A stretch of 64,000 bases of DNA from Thiotrichales bacterium (GTDB lineage Bacteria; Pseudomonadota; Gammaproteobacteria; Thiomicrospirales; Thiomicrospiraceae), in assembly GCA_016936535.1 (NCBI GenBank), contig JAFGXP010000003.1, positions 124,001 through 188,000 of the forward strand. The letters run 5' to 3'. The notes below the pieces were generated by a model. The model did no database searches, had not been told where the DNA came from, and saw only the letters and a program-made list of their open reading frames with translations. The stretch's first letter is position 1; each line of letters begins with the position of its first letter. The position numbers were made by a program, and so were the translations under genes. Positions 54,130 to 64,000 of the stretch are shown one piece after another.

Positions 54130-54301
54130 TCTTTTCAAAAAAATGACAATTAAATGTCAAAAAATATAAAAAATAAATAAAAAAACGCCTTTAAATCAAG
54201 CGAAAATCTTTTGATAAAAAGGAACTTAATAAACGAAGCAACCTTGTTAATTCAACCAAACAGTTGATTTTTATAAGGTAAATGACTCCAGGAGCTCACC
54301 C

Positions 54302-54550
54302 ATGAAGTTCAATGAACGCTTAAAATACTATATTGAATACAAAGGCATTATTAAACATCGCGTTGCTGAAGTCGCCGGTATCACGCCGAGCGCTTTCTTC
54401 CGTTTCCTAAACGGTACCAGCACCATGAAATCGTCTAATATTGAAAAAATTAATGAAGTTTGGCCAGAAATGATTGCTTTTGCTTTCTCGGTTGATCCCG
54501 ATATCGCAAAACGTGCGAAAAAACTGAAACTTGGCGAAGACGAAGAGTAA
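54302..54550 (+). CDS. small Cro/CI-type helix-turn-helix protein
   Basis: The 82-residue protein has one HTH: LKYYIEYKGIIKHRVAEVAGITPSAFFRFLNGTSTMKSSNIEKI. The helices before and after match the lambda-repressor fold, with a charged tail (KRAKKLKLGEDEE). AGGAG precedes ATG 54302. It stands alone behind a long AT-rich leader and has its own terminator. Such single-HTH proteins are often local or phage-derived regulators, but nothing phage-like is near. Its target is unknown. Confidence 0.7.
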   Translation: MKFNERLKYYIEYKGIIKHRVAEVAGITPSAFFRFLNGTSTMKSSNIEKINEVWPEMIAFAFSVDPDIAKRAKKLKLGEDEE

Positions 54551-54570
54551 TCCTAAGTGACCCAAAAACT

Positions 54571-54597
54571 GCCCGGGTTTTTTCCGGGCTTTTTTTT
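54571..54597 (+). terminator. terminator of the HTH gene
   Basis: GCCCGG (54571-54576) pairs with CCGGGC (54584-54589) around a seven-base loop, followed by eight T. Confidence 0.85.
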
Positions 54598-54653
54598 AAG
54601 CTTAATTTGAGCCTAACAAACCTAAACTCGACTGAATTAAGCAAAATTGGCGC

Positions 54654-54681
54654 TTGTTGTTTTATACAAAAGCTATACAAT
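54654..54681 (+). promoter_or_regulatory. hemH promoter with two TnTACA repeats exactly 11 bp apart
   Basis: TATACA at 54663-54668 and 54674-54679 are exact direct repeats one helical turn apart. A promoter TTGTTG (54654-54659), 16 bases, TACAAT (54676-54681) contains both, with the second repeat forming part of the -10. This matches the CarH half-site nnTnTACAn and its 11-bp spacing, and would let a MerR/LitR-type repressor block the promoter. Confidence 0.65.
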
Positions 54682-54710
54682 CAAAAGCCGCTCAATCAGA
54701 GGAGAAACCT

Positions 54711-55829
54711 ATGCATTATTACGGAAGAGCACAATTTGCGCACGGCGAGTCAAGTGCCGTTGGAGTCTTGCTGACCAATCTTGGAACGCCTGATGCACCG
54801 ACCAAACAAGCACTTCGCCCCTATCTCAAAGAGTTTTTAGAAGATCCTCGAGTTGTGGAGCCGCCGCCAGCGCGATGGTTATGGAAACTGATTTTGAATG
54901 GCATTATTTTAAACATTCGCCCCGCCAAATCTGCTGAAGCCTATGCCAGTGTTTGGGACTCTGAAGGTCCAGGTGCACCCTTACTCAAGATTACAGAACG
55001 GCAATTAGAGGGCGTAAAAAAAGCACTCAGTCCCCATTTTAAAGGCCGAGTTGAGTTTGCGTTAGCAATGCGTTATGGCAACCCGTCTATTGCCAGCGCC
55101 CTACGGGAACTGCATGAAAAAGGCTGCCAACGCATCGTCGTTTTACCGCTTTACCCTCAATATGCGGCAGCGACTACCGCTTCTACCTTTGATGCCGTGA
55201 GTGCCGAATTGCAAACTTGGCGTTGGATTCCGGAGCTGCGCTTTATCAACCACTATCATCGCCATCCGGGATACATCAAAGCTTTAGCGAACAGCATTCG
55301 CGAACATCAAGCTGTTCATGGCAAGCCACAGCTGCTGGTTATGTCTTATCACGGTGTTCCCCAGCGCTATTTAGACAATGGTGATCCGTACCATTGCGAA
55401 TGCCATGTCACCTCACGATTAGTGGCACAAGAACTCGGTCTGGGCAAAGAAGATTATAAGGTCACCTTTCAATCCTTATTTGGCCGCGAGGAATGGATTA
55501 AGCCTTATACAGATGAGACGATGAAGGCTTTACCCAGCCAAGGAATTAAAGACATTCAAGTGATTTGCCCAGGATTTTCAGCGGACTGCTTGGAAACAAT
55601 CGAAGAAATTGACGAAGAAAACCGCGAGTATTTTGAGCATGCGGGTGGAGAAAAATTCAGCTATATCAAATGCTTAAACGACCGTGAAGATCACACACAA
55701 ATGTTGGCACAACTGATTCTAGAACACACGCAAGGCTGGTATGAACGTGATCAATTTCACGCTGACGCCGACCAAATTGAGCGAGAAACCGTACAACAAA
55801 ATGCCAAAGCCATGGGTTGCCCTTTCTAA
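54711..55829 (+). CDS. hemH: ferrochelatase
   Basis: HemH inserts iron into protoporphyrin IX to make haem. The 372-residue protein has VLLTNLGTPDAPTKQALRPYLKEFLEDPRVVE, LYPQYAAATTASTFDAV, the SYHGVPQRYLDNGDPYHCEC segment with the metal-site His, YKVTFQSLFGREEWIKPYTDETM and CPGFSADCLETIEEID. AGAGGAG precedes ATG 54711; the upstream codon at 54654 lies in the promoter. The TnTACA repeats in its promoter suggest control by light, which would fit the phototoxicity of free protoporphyrin. A terminator shared with gltA follows. Confidence 0.96.
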   Translation: MHYYGRAQFAHGESSAVGVLLTNLGTPDAPTKQALRPYLKEFLEDPRVVEPPPARWLWKLILNGIILNIRPAKSAEAYASVWDSEGPGAPLLKITERQLEGVKKALSPHFKGRVEFALAMRYGNPSIASALRELHEKGCQRIVVLPLYPQYAAATTASTFDAVSAELQTWRWIPELRFINHYHRHPGYIKALANSIREHQAVHGKPQLLVMSYHGVPQRYLDNGDPYHCECHVTSRLVAQELGLGKEDYKVTFQSLFGREEWIKPYTDETMKALPSQGIKDIQVICPGFSADCLETIEEIDEENREYFEHAGGEKFSYIKCLNDREDHTQMLAQLILEHTQGWYERDQFHADADQIERETVQQNAKAMGCPF

Positions 55830-55858
55830 AAAGCATTTTACGAAAAGGTTTGATTACA

Positions 55859-55885
55859 AAAAAAGCCCGAAAATGGGCTTTTTTT
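55859..55885. terminator. bidirectional terminator between hemH and gltA
   Basis: AAGCCC and GGGCTT pair around GAAAAT with A and T runs on the outside, so it serves both converging genes. Confidence 0.85.
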
Positions 55886-55913
55886 ATTGGGGAGCTTTGT
55901 CAAAAAAACCTTC

Positions 55914-57074
55914 TTAACGACTGCGCTGATCCAGAGGTAAGTAACAGGCTTTACCTTGGCCGGTGTAAATCTGTGTCGGGCGGAAAATTCGATTGTTTTG
56001 TAACTGTTCGCGCCAATGAGCCATCCAACCAGCAGAACGCGCAACCGCAAAAATTGGGGTAAATAAGCCCGCATCAAACCCCATCTCTTTGTACAAAATA
56101 CCGGAATAGAAATCCACGTTTGGGTACACGCCCTTATGACCAAGCAACTCTTCGCAAACGCGCTCGACTTCCATCGCAACTTCAAAAGATTTGCTTAACC
56201 GACCGGCATCACTTTTCTTTTTCAAAACTTCAGCAGACATTTTTTGCAAAATGGTCGCACGCGGATCTTTGGTTTTGTACTCTCGATGACCCATGCCCCA
56301 AATCACTTTTTTCTTGGCTAAGCGTGCTTCGATATAAGCACGGGCATTCTCAGGCGAACCAATCTCATCCAACATCTCAATCACTTTTTGATTGGCTCCG
56401 CCATGCAAGGGTCCGGACAAGGATGCAATCGCCGAAGAGATTACTGAACAGGGATTTGCCAGTGTTGAACCGGTGACCATCGTGGTAAAAGTTGAGGCAT
56501 TAATGGTGTGTTCAGCATGTAACACCAAACACGCATCCAACAGGCGCGCCCAGTCTGGATCCGGCTCTTCGCCATTCACCATGTATAAAAAGTTTTCGGC
56601 ATAGGTTAAATCCTTACGCGGTTCAATGGGATCATATCCATTACGCATATGCTCCCACATCGCCACTAAGGTTCCCATATGCGCAATGATTTTCACTGTC
56701 ACATCATTGATGTATTCTTGGTTTTCTGTCGCGCCTTTCATATATTCGGTGCTGGGATAGAAACTGGCAAGACTGGCAACCACCACTTGCAACATATGCA
56801 TCGGATGGGTACTGCTCGGCAAATTACGCATGATTTCACGAATGTTAAATTTAACCTTACGGTTGTCGCGTAATCGCTGGTCAAAACGCTGCAGCTCATC
56901 GACCGTTGGTAACTCACCAAACAACAAAAGAAGGGTAGTTTCTTCAAATGAGGAGTTTTCCGCCAACTCTTGAATGTCATAGCCGCGATAAGTCAAAACA
57001 CCATTTTGACCATCAATAAAAGAAATTTGCGATTCCGTTGCCGGAACCCCTGCTAAACCGGGAATATATTGCAT
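55914..57074 (-). CDS. gltA: citrate synthase (short type)
   Basis: The enzyme condenses acetyl-CoA and oxaloacetate. The 386-residue protein has the catalytic residues of the small dimeric type: LHAEHTINASTFT, SGPLHGGANQKVIEML and the late IWGMGHREYKTKDPRA and VDFYSGILY. It lacks the long N-terminal part of the NADH-sensitive E. coli enzyme, so allosteric control is likely different. The gene is preceded by erpA upstream on the same strand, 34 bases away. Confidence 0.93.
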   Translation of the reverse strand: MQYIPGLAGVPATESQISFIDGQNGVLTYRGYDIQELAENSSFEETTLLLLFGELPTVDELQRFDQRLRDNRKVKFNIREIMRNLPSSTHPMHMLQVVVASLASFYPSTEYMKGATENQEYINDVTVKIIAHMGTLVAMWEHMRNGYDPIEPRKDLTYAENFLYMVNGEEPDPDWARLLDACLVLHAEHTINASTFTTMVTGSTLANPCSVISSAIASLSGPLHGGANQKVIEMLDEIGSPENARAYIEARLAKKKVIWGMGHREYKTKDPRATILQKMSAEVLKKKSDAGRLSKSFEVAMEVERVCEELLGHKGVYPNVDFYSGILYKEMGFDAGLFTPIFAVARSAGWMAHWREQLQNNRIFRPTQIYTGQGKACYLPLDQRSR

Positions 57075-57108
57075 AAGCTGCCCTAAATGTTTGGCGTAGG
57101 CGCCTCAG

Positions 57109-57450
57109 TTATACGCTAAAAGAAGAGCCACAACCGCAGGTAGTGGTTGCGTTGGGGTTTTCGATGACAAAGCGTGCGCCTTGTAAATCTTCAAGATAAT
57201 CAATTTTCGCCCCAACCAAATATTGGAAGCTCATGGGATCGACCAACAAGGTCACCCCATCTTTTACCACCACCGTATCGTCTTCCGCTTGAGTCTCATC
57301 GAAAGTAAAACCATAGGAGAAACCCGAGCAGCCCCCGCCGGTAATGTAAACCCGTAATTTCAAATTAGGGTTTTGTTCATCTTCAATCAGACCATTAACC
57401 TTAGAAGCTGCAGCTTCGGTAAAAACTAAAGGGACTGCTGTATCGGTCAT
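57109..57450 (-). CDS. erpA: iron-sulfur cluster insertion protein ErpA
   Basis: ErpA is an A-type carrier that delivers Fe-S clusters to target enzymes such as those of isoprenoid synthesis. The 113-residue protein has [40 protein letters not shown] and the C-terminal CGCGSSF; the three conserved cysteines are present. It lies next to gltA and upstream of nothing on its strand for 167 bases, so it may share a message with gltA. Confidence 0.95.
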   Translation of the reverse strand: MTDTAVPLVFTEAAASKVNGLIEDEQNPNLKLRVYITGGGCSGFSYGFTFDETQAEDDTVVVKDGVTLLVDPMSFQYLVGAKIDYLEDLQGARFVIENPNATTTCGCGSSFSV

Positions 57451-57617
57451 TGCGGATTCCTTCTGATGTCATTGCAAACGCAAATTAGAAAAGCATTATA
57501 GCAAAACCCCTTGCGGAATGCGTCTTGCTGGAAATGGCTGAAATGCAAAACGCCGCCTATCTTTGCGATGTAAAACCGCTAAAAGGGGGCGAATTGCTTT
57601 TATACCTTTGACGGGTC

Positions 57618-58661
57618 TTAAGGCATCAAAGCAACTTGGGTCAAACCACAGGTTTCTTCCAAGCCAAACAACAAGTTCATATTTTGAACCGCCTGACCGG
57701 CCGCGCCCTTAACCAGGTTATCAATGACCGAAGTGACGACAACTTGCGAACTGCCCTGCGGACGATACACGGCCAAACGACACATATTGGAACCTTTTAC
57801 CATTCGCGTCTCCGGCAGACTGCCCGCCGGCATCACATCGACAAAAGGTTCATCTTGATAAGCCTCTTCAAACAAGTTCTGCAATTGCGCTTGGCTCAAA
57901 TCCTCCGTTAAGGTGGCATAAATCGAGTTTTCCATGCCGCGAATCATCGGCAGTAGGTGCGGGACAAACGTTAAGCCGACATTTTGACCACTTACTTGAG
58001 TCAGCTTCTCTTTCATTTCTGGCAAATGGCGATGACCCTCTACGCCATAAGCCTTGAAGCTCTCTGACATTTCCGCGCCCAGCATGGCTACCTTTGCGCC
58101 TCGACCTGCCCCACTGACCCCTGATTTACCATCCACAATCACCTTTGAAGCATCAATCACCCCGGCTTTCAGTAGCGGCATCAACCCCAGTAACGTACTG
58201 GTTGGATAACAACCCGGGTTGGCAATAATTTGAGCTTTTTTGATTTGTGAACGATAGTATTCTGGCAATCCATAGGCTACACGATCAAACAAAGCGCCTT
58301 CGGTGTGCTCCATACCATACCATTTCGACCAAACCGCCAAGTCTTCAATACGAAAATCGGCGGCCAAATCAATCAATTTGACACCGGCTGCAACTAATTC
58401 AGCCGCCATGCTCATCGCGACGCCATGCGGAGTTGCAAAAAAGACCAGATCACAGGTTTTTAATTGGTCAGCTTGCGGCACACTAAACTTAAGAGTGTAG
58501 TGTCCGCGCAGATTAGGATACATATCCGCCACTGCTACGCCGTCTTCACTGCGCGACGTAATCATTGCCACCTCGGCGTAAGGGTGAAACGCCAAAATTC
58601 GCAATAATTCAACCCCTGTATAACCTGTGCCGCCGACAATACCGATTTTTATTTTTTGCAT
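57618..58661 (-). CDS. argC: N-acetyl-gamma-glutamyl-phosphate reductase
   Basis: ArgC makes the semialdehyde step of arginine synthesis. The 347-residue protein begins [24 protein letters not shown], has the catalytic Cys in [43 protein letters not shown] and a late [15 protein letters not shown]. It is separated from erpA by 167 bases with no clear terminator. Confidence 0.97.
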   Translation of the reverse strand: MQKIKIGIVGGTGYTGVELLRILAFHPYAEVAMITSRSEDGVAVADMYPNLRGHYTLKFSVPQADQLKTCDLVFFATPHGVAMSMAAELVAAGVKLIDLAADFRIEDLAVWSKWYGMEHTEGALFDRVAYGLPEYYRSQIKKAQIIANPGCYPTSTLLGLMPLLKAGVIDASKVIVDGKSGVSGAGRGAKVAMLGAEMSESFKAYGVEGHRHLPEMKEKLTQVSGQNVGLTFVPHLLPMIRGMENSIYATLTEDLSQAQLQNLFEEAYQDEPFVDVMPAGSLPETRMVKGSNMCRLAVYRPQGSSQVVVTSVIDNLVKGAAGQAVQNMNLLFGLEETCGLTQVALMP

Positions 58662-58917
58662 CTTTCTATCCTTTGCAACCGTAAATTGAATAAACCGTCA
58701 AAAGTGCGCTTATTCTACCGTTTTAACCACCGTTTCGCTGACACTCAAGAGAATGAGATGATGAAACTTCTGTTAAGACTGATACAGCTTGCCGCAACGA
58801 ACTGTCATTTTTATTCAAGGGCTCGCTGCTAGGCAAGGCCTGTAAAGCACGTTATGGTAAGAATTGTAATTTGTTCTTAAACCGATCAAGCCCAGCTCGC
58901 AACAAAAGGATCGAAAA

Positions 58918-59823
58918 ATGACCGCCCCCAAAGTGCAAGACATTACCCCCAAAGCTCTTTTTTTCAATCGCCGCCGATTTCTACAAGCCACAGGACTCCT
59001 GGCCGTCGCTCCGCCGCTCAGCGCTTTAGCGAGTAACTTTCCTTTTCAACCGGCCGAAGGTGAGGCGCGCAAATTAAAACTCACCGATAAAGAACACGTA
59101 CTGAGTTACAACAACTTTTACGAACTAGGCACCGATAAATCCGATCCATTGCGCAACGCGAACCGACTAAAAACCGACAATTGGCAAGTGGAAGTGCTCG
59201 GCGAATGTGCCAAACCGCGCCTTTTTGATATGGACGATCTCTTGGCGCTGCAACAAGAAGAACGAGTCTATCGCTTTCGCTGCGTAGAGGGATGGTCGAT
59301 GGTTGTACCGTGGATTGGCTTTCCTCTAAAAGCCTTGCTCGACAAAGTGGAACCCACCAGTAAAGCAAAATATGTCGAATTCGTCAGCCTACTGGATCGT
59401 AAAAACTTACCTGGACAGCGCTTTGATATTTTGGATTGGCCTTACCGAGAAGGGTTGCGTATGGATGAGGCGATGCATCCACTCACCTTAATGGCCACCG
59501 GCCTGTACGGCGAGCCGCTGGCCAATCAGAATGGGGCGCCCATTCGCTTGGTTGTTCCGTGGAAATACGGATTTAAAAGTGCCAAATCGATTGTACAGAT
59601 TCGACTAACCGATCAACAGCCGACCTCTTCTTGGATGCAAGCTACCCCCAGTGAATACGGCTTCTACTCGAACGTCAATCCACAAGTACCGCACCCCCGA
59701 TGGTCGCAAGCCCGAGAACGGCCGCTGGGCTCGCTGCTCAAACAAAAAACGTTAATGTTTAATGGCTATGCAGAGGAAGTCGCTGACCTGTATCGCGGCA
59801 TGGACTTAAAAAAGTTTTACTAA
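58918..59823 (+). CDS. msrP: periplasmic methionine sulfoxide reductase MsrP
   Basis: MsrP (YedY) is a molybdopterin enzyme that repairs oxidised methionines in envelope proteins. The 301-residue protein carries a twin-arginine signal ([23 protein letters not shown]) and the Mo-ligand Cys in [26 protein letters not shown] precedes ATG 58918. It is followed two bases later by msrQ. Together with MsrA and the exported peroxiredoxin it shows strong investment in oxidative repair. Confidence 0.95.
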   Translation: MTAPKVQDITPKALFFNRRRFLQATGLLAVAPPLSALASNFPFQPAEGEARKLKLTDKEHVLSYNNFYELGTDKSDPLRNANRLKTDNWQVEVLGECAKPRLFDMDDLLALQQEERVYRFRCVEGWSMVVPWIGFPLKALLDKVEPTSKAKYVEFVSLLDRKNLPGQRFDILDWPYREGLRMDEAMHPLTLMATGLYGEPLANQNGAPIRLVVPWKYGFKSAKSIVQIRLTDQQPTSSWMQATPSEYGFYSNVNPQVPHPRWSQARERPLGSLLKQKTLMFNGYAEEVADLYRGMDLKKFY

Positions 59824-59824
59824 A

Positions 59825-60418
59825 ATGCCACTCTCCTTAAAACTCAGCTTACTGAGTCTACTTTGCCTTGTGCCAGCGGCACTCCTAGGACATGCCTTTC
59901 TAACCGATGGTCTTGGCGCTAATCCCTTAGAAACGCTTGAGCATAATAGTGGCAATTGGGCACTGATATTCCTACTCCTTACCCTTGCCATAAGTCCTTT
60001 GCAATATGCTCTAGCGATGCGCTGGCCGATTCCCAGCCATCTGGTACGGCGCATTTTAGGACTGAGTGCCTTTTTTTACGCATTGCTGCACCTCAGCTTT
60101 TATTTTGTTTTTGAAATGGGGATGAACTTAGAAGAGACGTTTGAGGATATTGCTACCCGACCCTTTATCTTGATTGGCATGCTGGCGCTGTTACTGTTAT
60201 TGCCCCTTGCGATAACCTCAACGCAAAAATGGCAACGCCGCTTAAAACAACACTGGAAATCGCTGCATCAGCTGATTTACCCAATCACTTTTTTGGCTAT
60301 CTTGCATTATGGTTTATTGGTAAAGGCCGATTACTTTTGGCCGGCAATCTATTTTCTACTCTTTGTTTTACTCATGCTTCCCCGCTGGATAAAACGTGCG
60401 AAAACCGCTTTGCGCTGA
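59825..60418 (+). CDS. msrQ: haem-containing membrane subunit MsrQ
   Basis: MsrQ (YedZ) passes electrons from the quinone pool to MsrP. The 197-residue protein has six hydrophobic helices with haem-ligand histidines in the middle and second half (YALLHLSFYF and LHQLIYPITFLAILHYGLL). It starts one base after the msrP stop and shares its message. A terminator shared with groEL follows. Confidence 0.94.
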   Translation: MPLSLKLSLLSLLCLVPAALLGHAFLTDGLGANPLETLEHNSGNWALIFLLLTLAISPLQYALAMRWPIPSHLVRRILGLSAFFYALLHLSFYFVFEMGMNLEETFEDIATRPFILIGMLALLLLLPLAITSTQKWQRRLKQHWKSLHQLIYPITFLAILHYGLLVKADYFWPAIYFLLFVLLMLPRWIKRAKTALR

Positions 60419-60463
60419 CCTAAGCCTGCCCAGTCAACAAAATCCGGTCTTGGATTTTAGGCA

Positions 60464-60495
60464 TAAAAAAACCCAGAATAATGACATTCTGGGTT
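60464..60495. terminator. terminator between msrQ and groEL
   Basis: AACCCAGAAT (60470-60479) pairs with ATTCTGGGTT (60486-60495). On the minus strand it is followed by a T run (A at 60464-60471 here), so it ends groESL transcripts. On the plus strand the T run is short (TTC). Confidence 0.8.
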
Positions 60496-60548
60496 CTTAG
60501 TGTTACCGCCAAAGCCAATTGGCTTAACGACTTACTTTAGGCGGGAGA

Positions 60549-62201
<1,653 letters not shown>

Positions 62202-62250
62202 TTAAGATCTTGACTGAAAATGATGAGAATATGAAAAAAGGCTCGGCCTA

Positions 62251-62541
62251 TTATTCAATAATCGCGACAATATCGTCTTCGCGCATAATCATAAGCAGCT
62301 GGCCTTTGTCGTCTTTAACCTCTTGACCTGAGTACTGCCCGAACATAACTTTGTCACCAACCTTCACGGTCATAGCGATAATGGCACCCGTATCTGCTGC
62401 ACGGCCAGGGCCTACAGCAACCACTTCGCCCATGTTCTGCTTCTCTTGCGCCGTTCCTGGAAGCAAAATTCCACTTTCGGTTTGCTTTTTCTCTTCTACA
62501 CGGCGAATCACAACTCGGTCTTGCAAAGGTTTAATGTTCAT
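62251..62541 (-). CDS. groES: co-chaperonin GroES
   Basis: The 96-residue protein has [33 protein letters not shown] with the mobile loop, VVAVGPGR and a late [17 protein letters not shown]. It is the first gene of groESL. GGGAGAAACC lies before the ATG on this strand. Confidence 0.98.
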   Translation of the reverse strand: MNIKPLQDRVVIRRVEEKKQTESGILLPGTAQEKQNMGEVVAVGPGRAADTGAIIAMTVKVGDKVMFGQYSGQEVKDDKGQLLMIMREDDIVAIIE

Positions 62542-62649
62542 AGGTTTCTCCCTAAAAAGTGAAAGTTCAAAAGTTTACCTGTTAAAGGGTGTTATACCCG
62601 TTACGCTAGCCGTCTCTCACTGCTCAGACGACCAACGCCTATCTAAAAT

Positions 62650-62676
62650 TTAGCACTCTTAAGCTTAGAGTGCTAA
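62650..62676. promoter_or_regulatory. CIRCE operator of groESL
   Basis: TTAGCACTC-N9-GAGTGCTAA is a perfect match to the CIRCE consensus bound by the HrcA repressor. It covers the predicted transcription start. An hrcA gene is not in this window but should exist in the genome. Confidence 0.92.
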
Positions 62677-62678
62677 TC

Positions 62679-62706
62679 ATTGTAAGCATCCGCTTTTCCC
62701 TGTCAA
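62679..62706 (-). promoter_or_regulatory. sigma-70 promoter of groESL
   Basis: On the minus strand TTGACA (62706-62701), 16 bases, TACAAT (62684-62679). The -35 is perfect and the -10 has one mismatch. The start site falls in the CIRCE sequence. This housekeeping promoter with CIRCE points to HrcA control rather than sigma-32. Confidence 0.8.
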
Positions 62707-62907
62707 CCCTATGAGGTTATTAAAATTTTTTTCAAGAGGTGGACTGACAAAAAGCATCACAAAACCAAAAACATGACGTTATCCGCAAAATTTTGAAGTC
62801 TAAAAAAGGCATTCCAAAGCGTGTTCAATTGCGATAAATTAAGTAGATTTACTCAACACCACATACAATGGTTAGCGCAATTTCCCTTCTCTGCCCACCC
62901 GAACAGG
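62707..62907. other. region between the groESL promoter and the right-edge sensor gene
   Basis: It contains no separate gene. The sensor reading frame passes through from 62821, and a competing frame at 62868-63062 ends within the sensor gene and is a shadow. No clear promoter for the sensor gene was found. Confidence 0.5.
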
Positions 62908-64000
62908 GTGAGTCAGCGGCTCGCTTATGGAGAAAATACTTTGGCTCTTTTTTTACGCCGCGATGGGTTTTTATGGTGGCTTTGCTTACTACTTTGGTTT
63001 TGGTCGAGCGCACCGCTGATGGCGTTCGCGCAAGCACCTCTCCAATCACCCTTGCCAATTAAAGTGCTCTTGAACTGGCATCACCAGTATGAGTATGCTG
63101 GGTTTTATGCCGCCCAAAAATTGGGGTTATATCAGGCGGCAGGTCTAGATGTTGAGATACATGCTTGGAACGGCCAATCAATTGTTGACCAAGTGGTAAA
63201 TGGCGACTATCAAATCGGGGTGGACAGTACGCTCTTGCTTCGAGATTTTGTGAATGGAAAACCGATTAAGCTGCTGTTTCCGTCCCTGCAATATTCGCCC
63301 AATGTGCTTATCGGCCATAAACCGATTGCTTCATTACGCGAATTAGCCGGTAAAAAAATTATGCTCGCCAACAATTATGAAATTCTTGCCCTATTGCATA
63401 AAGCTGGCATCCGTCTCAATGAAATTGAAGCCTTAGCACACAGCACACAACTCAAGGACTTCATCGATCAACGGGTGGATTTTTACTCAGCCTACAGCAC
63501 AAATGAACCCATTCAACTCAATGAACTAGGGCAAACCTATTCGGTCATCGATCCAAAAAGCCACGGCATTAACGCCTATGGCGATCTCGTATTCACTAGC
63601 CAAGCATTCGCAGAACAAGCGCCAAACCAACTCTTAGCTTTTAAACAAGCCACGCTGGATGGCTGGCGTTATGCACTACAAAATCCGCAAATTATTATTG
63701 ATTACCTTCTCAGCGAATTTACGGTGAACAAAAGTCGCAGTGCCTTACTGGCTGAAGCCAATCTCTTAGGCGAATTTGTCCAGAGCGGCTCTGTCCCGAT
63801 TGGCCATCTTTCAAGCGAAAGATTACGAAGCTTAGTCCATGATATGCACGCACTTGGCATCCTCAACCAAACCCAACTTGCGGCTTTTGTGCCAGAAAAA
63901 ATGATTTTTCATCCCTATCCGATTCACCTAACGCAAGAGGAACAGGCTTTTCTGCGTGATCATCCAGTGATTCGAATTGGCAATGATATTGACTGGGCAC
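62908..64000 (+). CDS. sensor protein with NMT1 and SBP_bac_3-type periplasmic domains (5' part)
   Basis: An open frame runs from before 62821 to the window end. I place the start at GTG 62908, which gives a signal peptide (FLWWLCLLLWFWSSAPLMAFAQA) and then IKVLLNWHHQYEYAGFYAAQKLGLYQAAGLDVEI, the start of an NMT1/THI5-type binding domain. VNGDYQIGVDSTLLL and NVLIGHKPIASLRELAGKKIMLANN follow. At the very end LTQEEQAFLRDHPVIRIGNDIDWAP begins a second SBP_bac_3-like domain, a layout usual for large sensor kinases or GGDEF proteins. Output domains are beyond the window. The start codon is uncertain (GTG 62821 also possible). Confidence 0.75.
   Translation, partial: MSQRLAYGENTLALFLRRDGFLWWLCLLLWFWSSAPLMAFAQAPLQSPLPIKVLLNWHHQYEYAGFYAAQKLGLYQAAGLDVEIHAWNGQSIVDQVVNGDYQIGVDSTLLLRDFVNGKPIKLLFPSLQYSPNVLIGHKPIASLRELAGKKIMLANNYEILALLHKAGIRLNEIEALAHSTQLKDFIDQRVDFYSAYSTNEPIQLNELGQTYSVIDPKSHGINAYGDLVFTSQAFAEQAPNQLLAFKQATLDGWRYALQNPQIIIDYLLSEFTVNKSRSALLAEANLLGEFVQSGSVPIGHLSSERLRSLVHDMHALGILNQTQLAAFVPEKMIFHPYPIHLTQEEQAFLRDHPVIRIGNDIDWA

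Larger units (their letters stand above)
53392..54301. other. 910-base AT-rich region with operator repeats and hairpins
   Basis: No convincing protein gene occurs here. From left to right it holds TnTACA repeats with a promoter (53704-53753), a candidate small RNA ending in a terminator near 53916, a nested hairpin at 53936-53966 (GTTGATT/AATCAAC with TGCA inside), a small stem CTATC/GATAG at 54007-54021, and a TATAAT (54080-54085) followed by the perfect 11-bp inverted repeat at 54105-54129. The last 170 bases before the HTH gene are mostly A and T. Confidence 0.6.

Noticed and set aside
58758-58832. 24-codon ORF before msrP (MMKLLLRLIQLAATN...)
   Set aside because: No clear ribosome site or family; chance cannot be excluded.
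62868-63062. 64-residue ORF before the right-edge sensor
   Set aside because: Overlaps the sensor's signal peptide region in another frame; the sensor frame carries the recognisable domain.

Overview
The window reads as ordinary chromosome of a free-living gammaproteobacterium with moderate GC, dense co-oriented operons and very short or overlapping gene junctions. The ferrooxidans-type GshA with GshB, stand-alone FeoABC, a short-form citrate synthase, an inactive PyrC' behind pyrB, and many c-di-GMP or light sensors suggest a sulfur-oxidising Thiomicrospira/Hydrogenovibrio-like organism. The genus is an inference, not something read directly. I saw no rRNA, tRNA, insertion sequence, phage gene or CRISPR array.

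Layout. 1-5.1 kb: end of a MidA-type methyltransferase, uppP, a VanZ-like gene, the bifunctional NAD(P)HX repair enzyme, then purEK on the minus strand. 5.3-8.7 kb: a PhnD-like lipoprotein overlapping a GGDEF/EAL enzyme. 8.7-16.2 kb: metK with a structured leader, metF, rsmE, gshA, gshB, apbE, yqgE, ruvX. 16.3-19.4 kb: pyrB, pyrC' and a possible flavoprotein-reductase-like gene. 19.4-24.7 kb: ppk2, then a yggS-proC-yggT-metX-metW run closed by a terminator. 25.0-27.8 kb: feoABC behind a promoter with a Fur-like box. 27.8-34.1 kb: PilZ-like protein, esterase, lptM-lysA, rlmI and gcvH.

34.2-45.8 kb is the most interesting block. It holds a short LOV blue-light receptor very like Pseudomonas putida PpSB1-LOV, a CarH/LitR-type MerR regulator without a visible B12-binding motif, a photolyase, and the operon amine oxidase / DUF1365 / cyclopropane synthase / DUF3833 / chalcone-isomerase-like. 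A divergent set (SDR, NTF2-like, MFS, exported peroxiredoxin, MsrA) flanks it. This gene set is known from photo-oxidative stress regulons, where RpoE-ChrR often controls it; no sigma/anti-sigma pair is present here. Repeats of TnTACA spaced about 11 bp (or about two or three turns) lie in three promoter regions: the amine oxidase/SDR divergent promoter, a gene-free region at 53.7 kb where they may drive a small RNA, and the hemH promoter. I propose these as the operators of the MerR protein, forming one light regulon.

45.8-50.7 kb is a 1609-residue hybrid kinase. 51.2-52.3 kb encodes an unusual Gly/Leu repeat protein with its own terminator. 52.5-54.6 kb holds two small envelope proteins, a hairpin-rich AT-rich stretch of 0.9 kb and a small HTH protein. 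54.7-62.7 kb: hemH, gltA, erpA, argC, msrPQ and groESL, the last with a perfect CIRCE operator. At the right edge is the N-terminal part of a periplasmic NMT1-type sensor gene that continues beyond the window.
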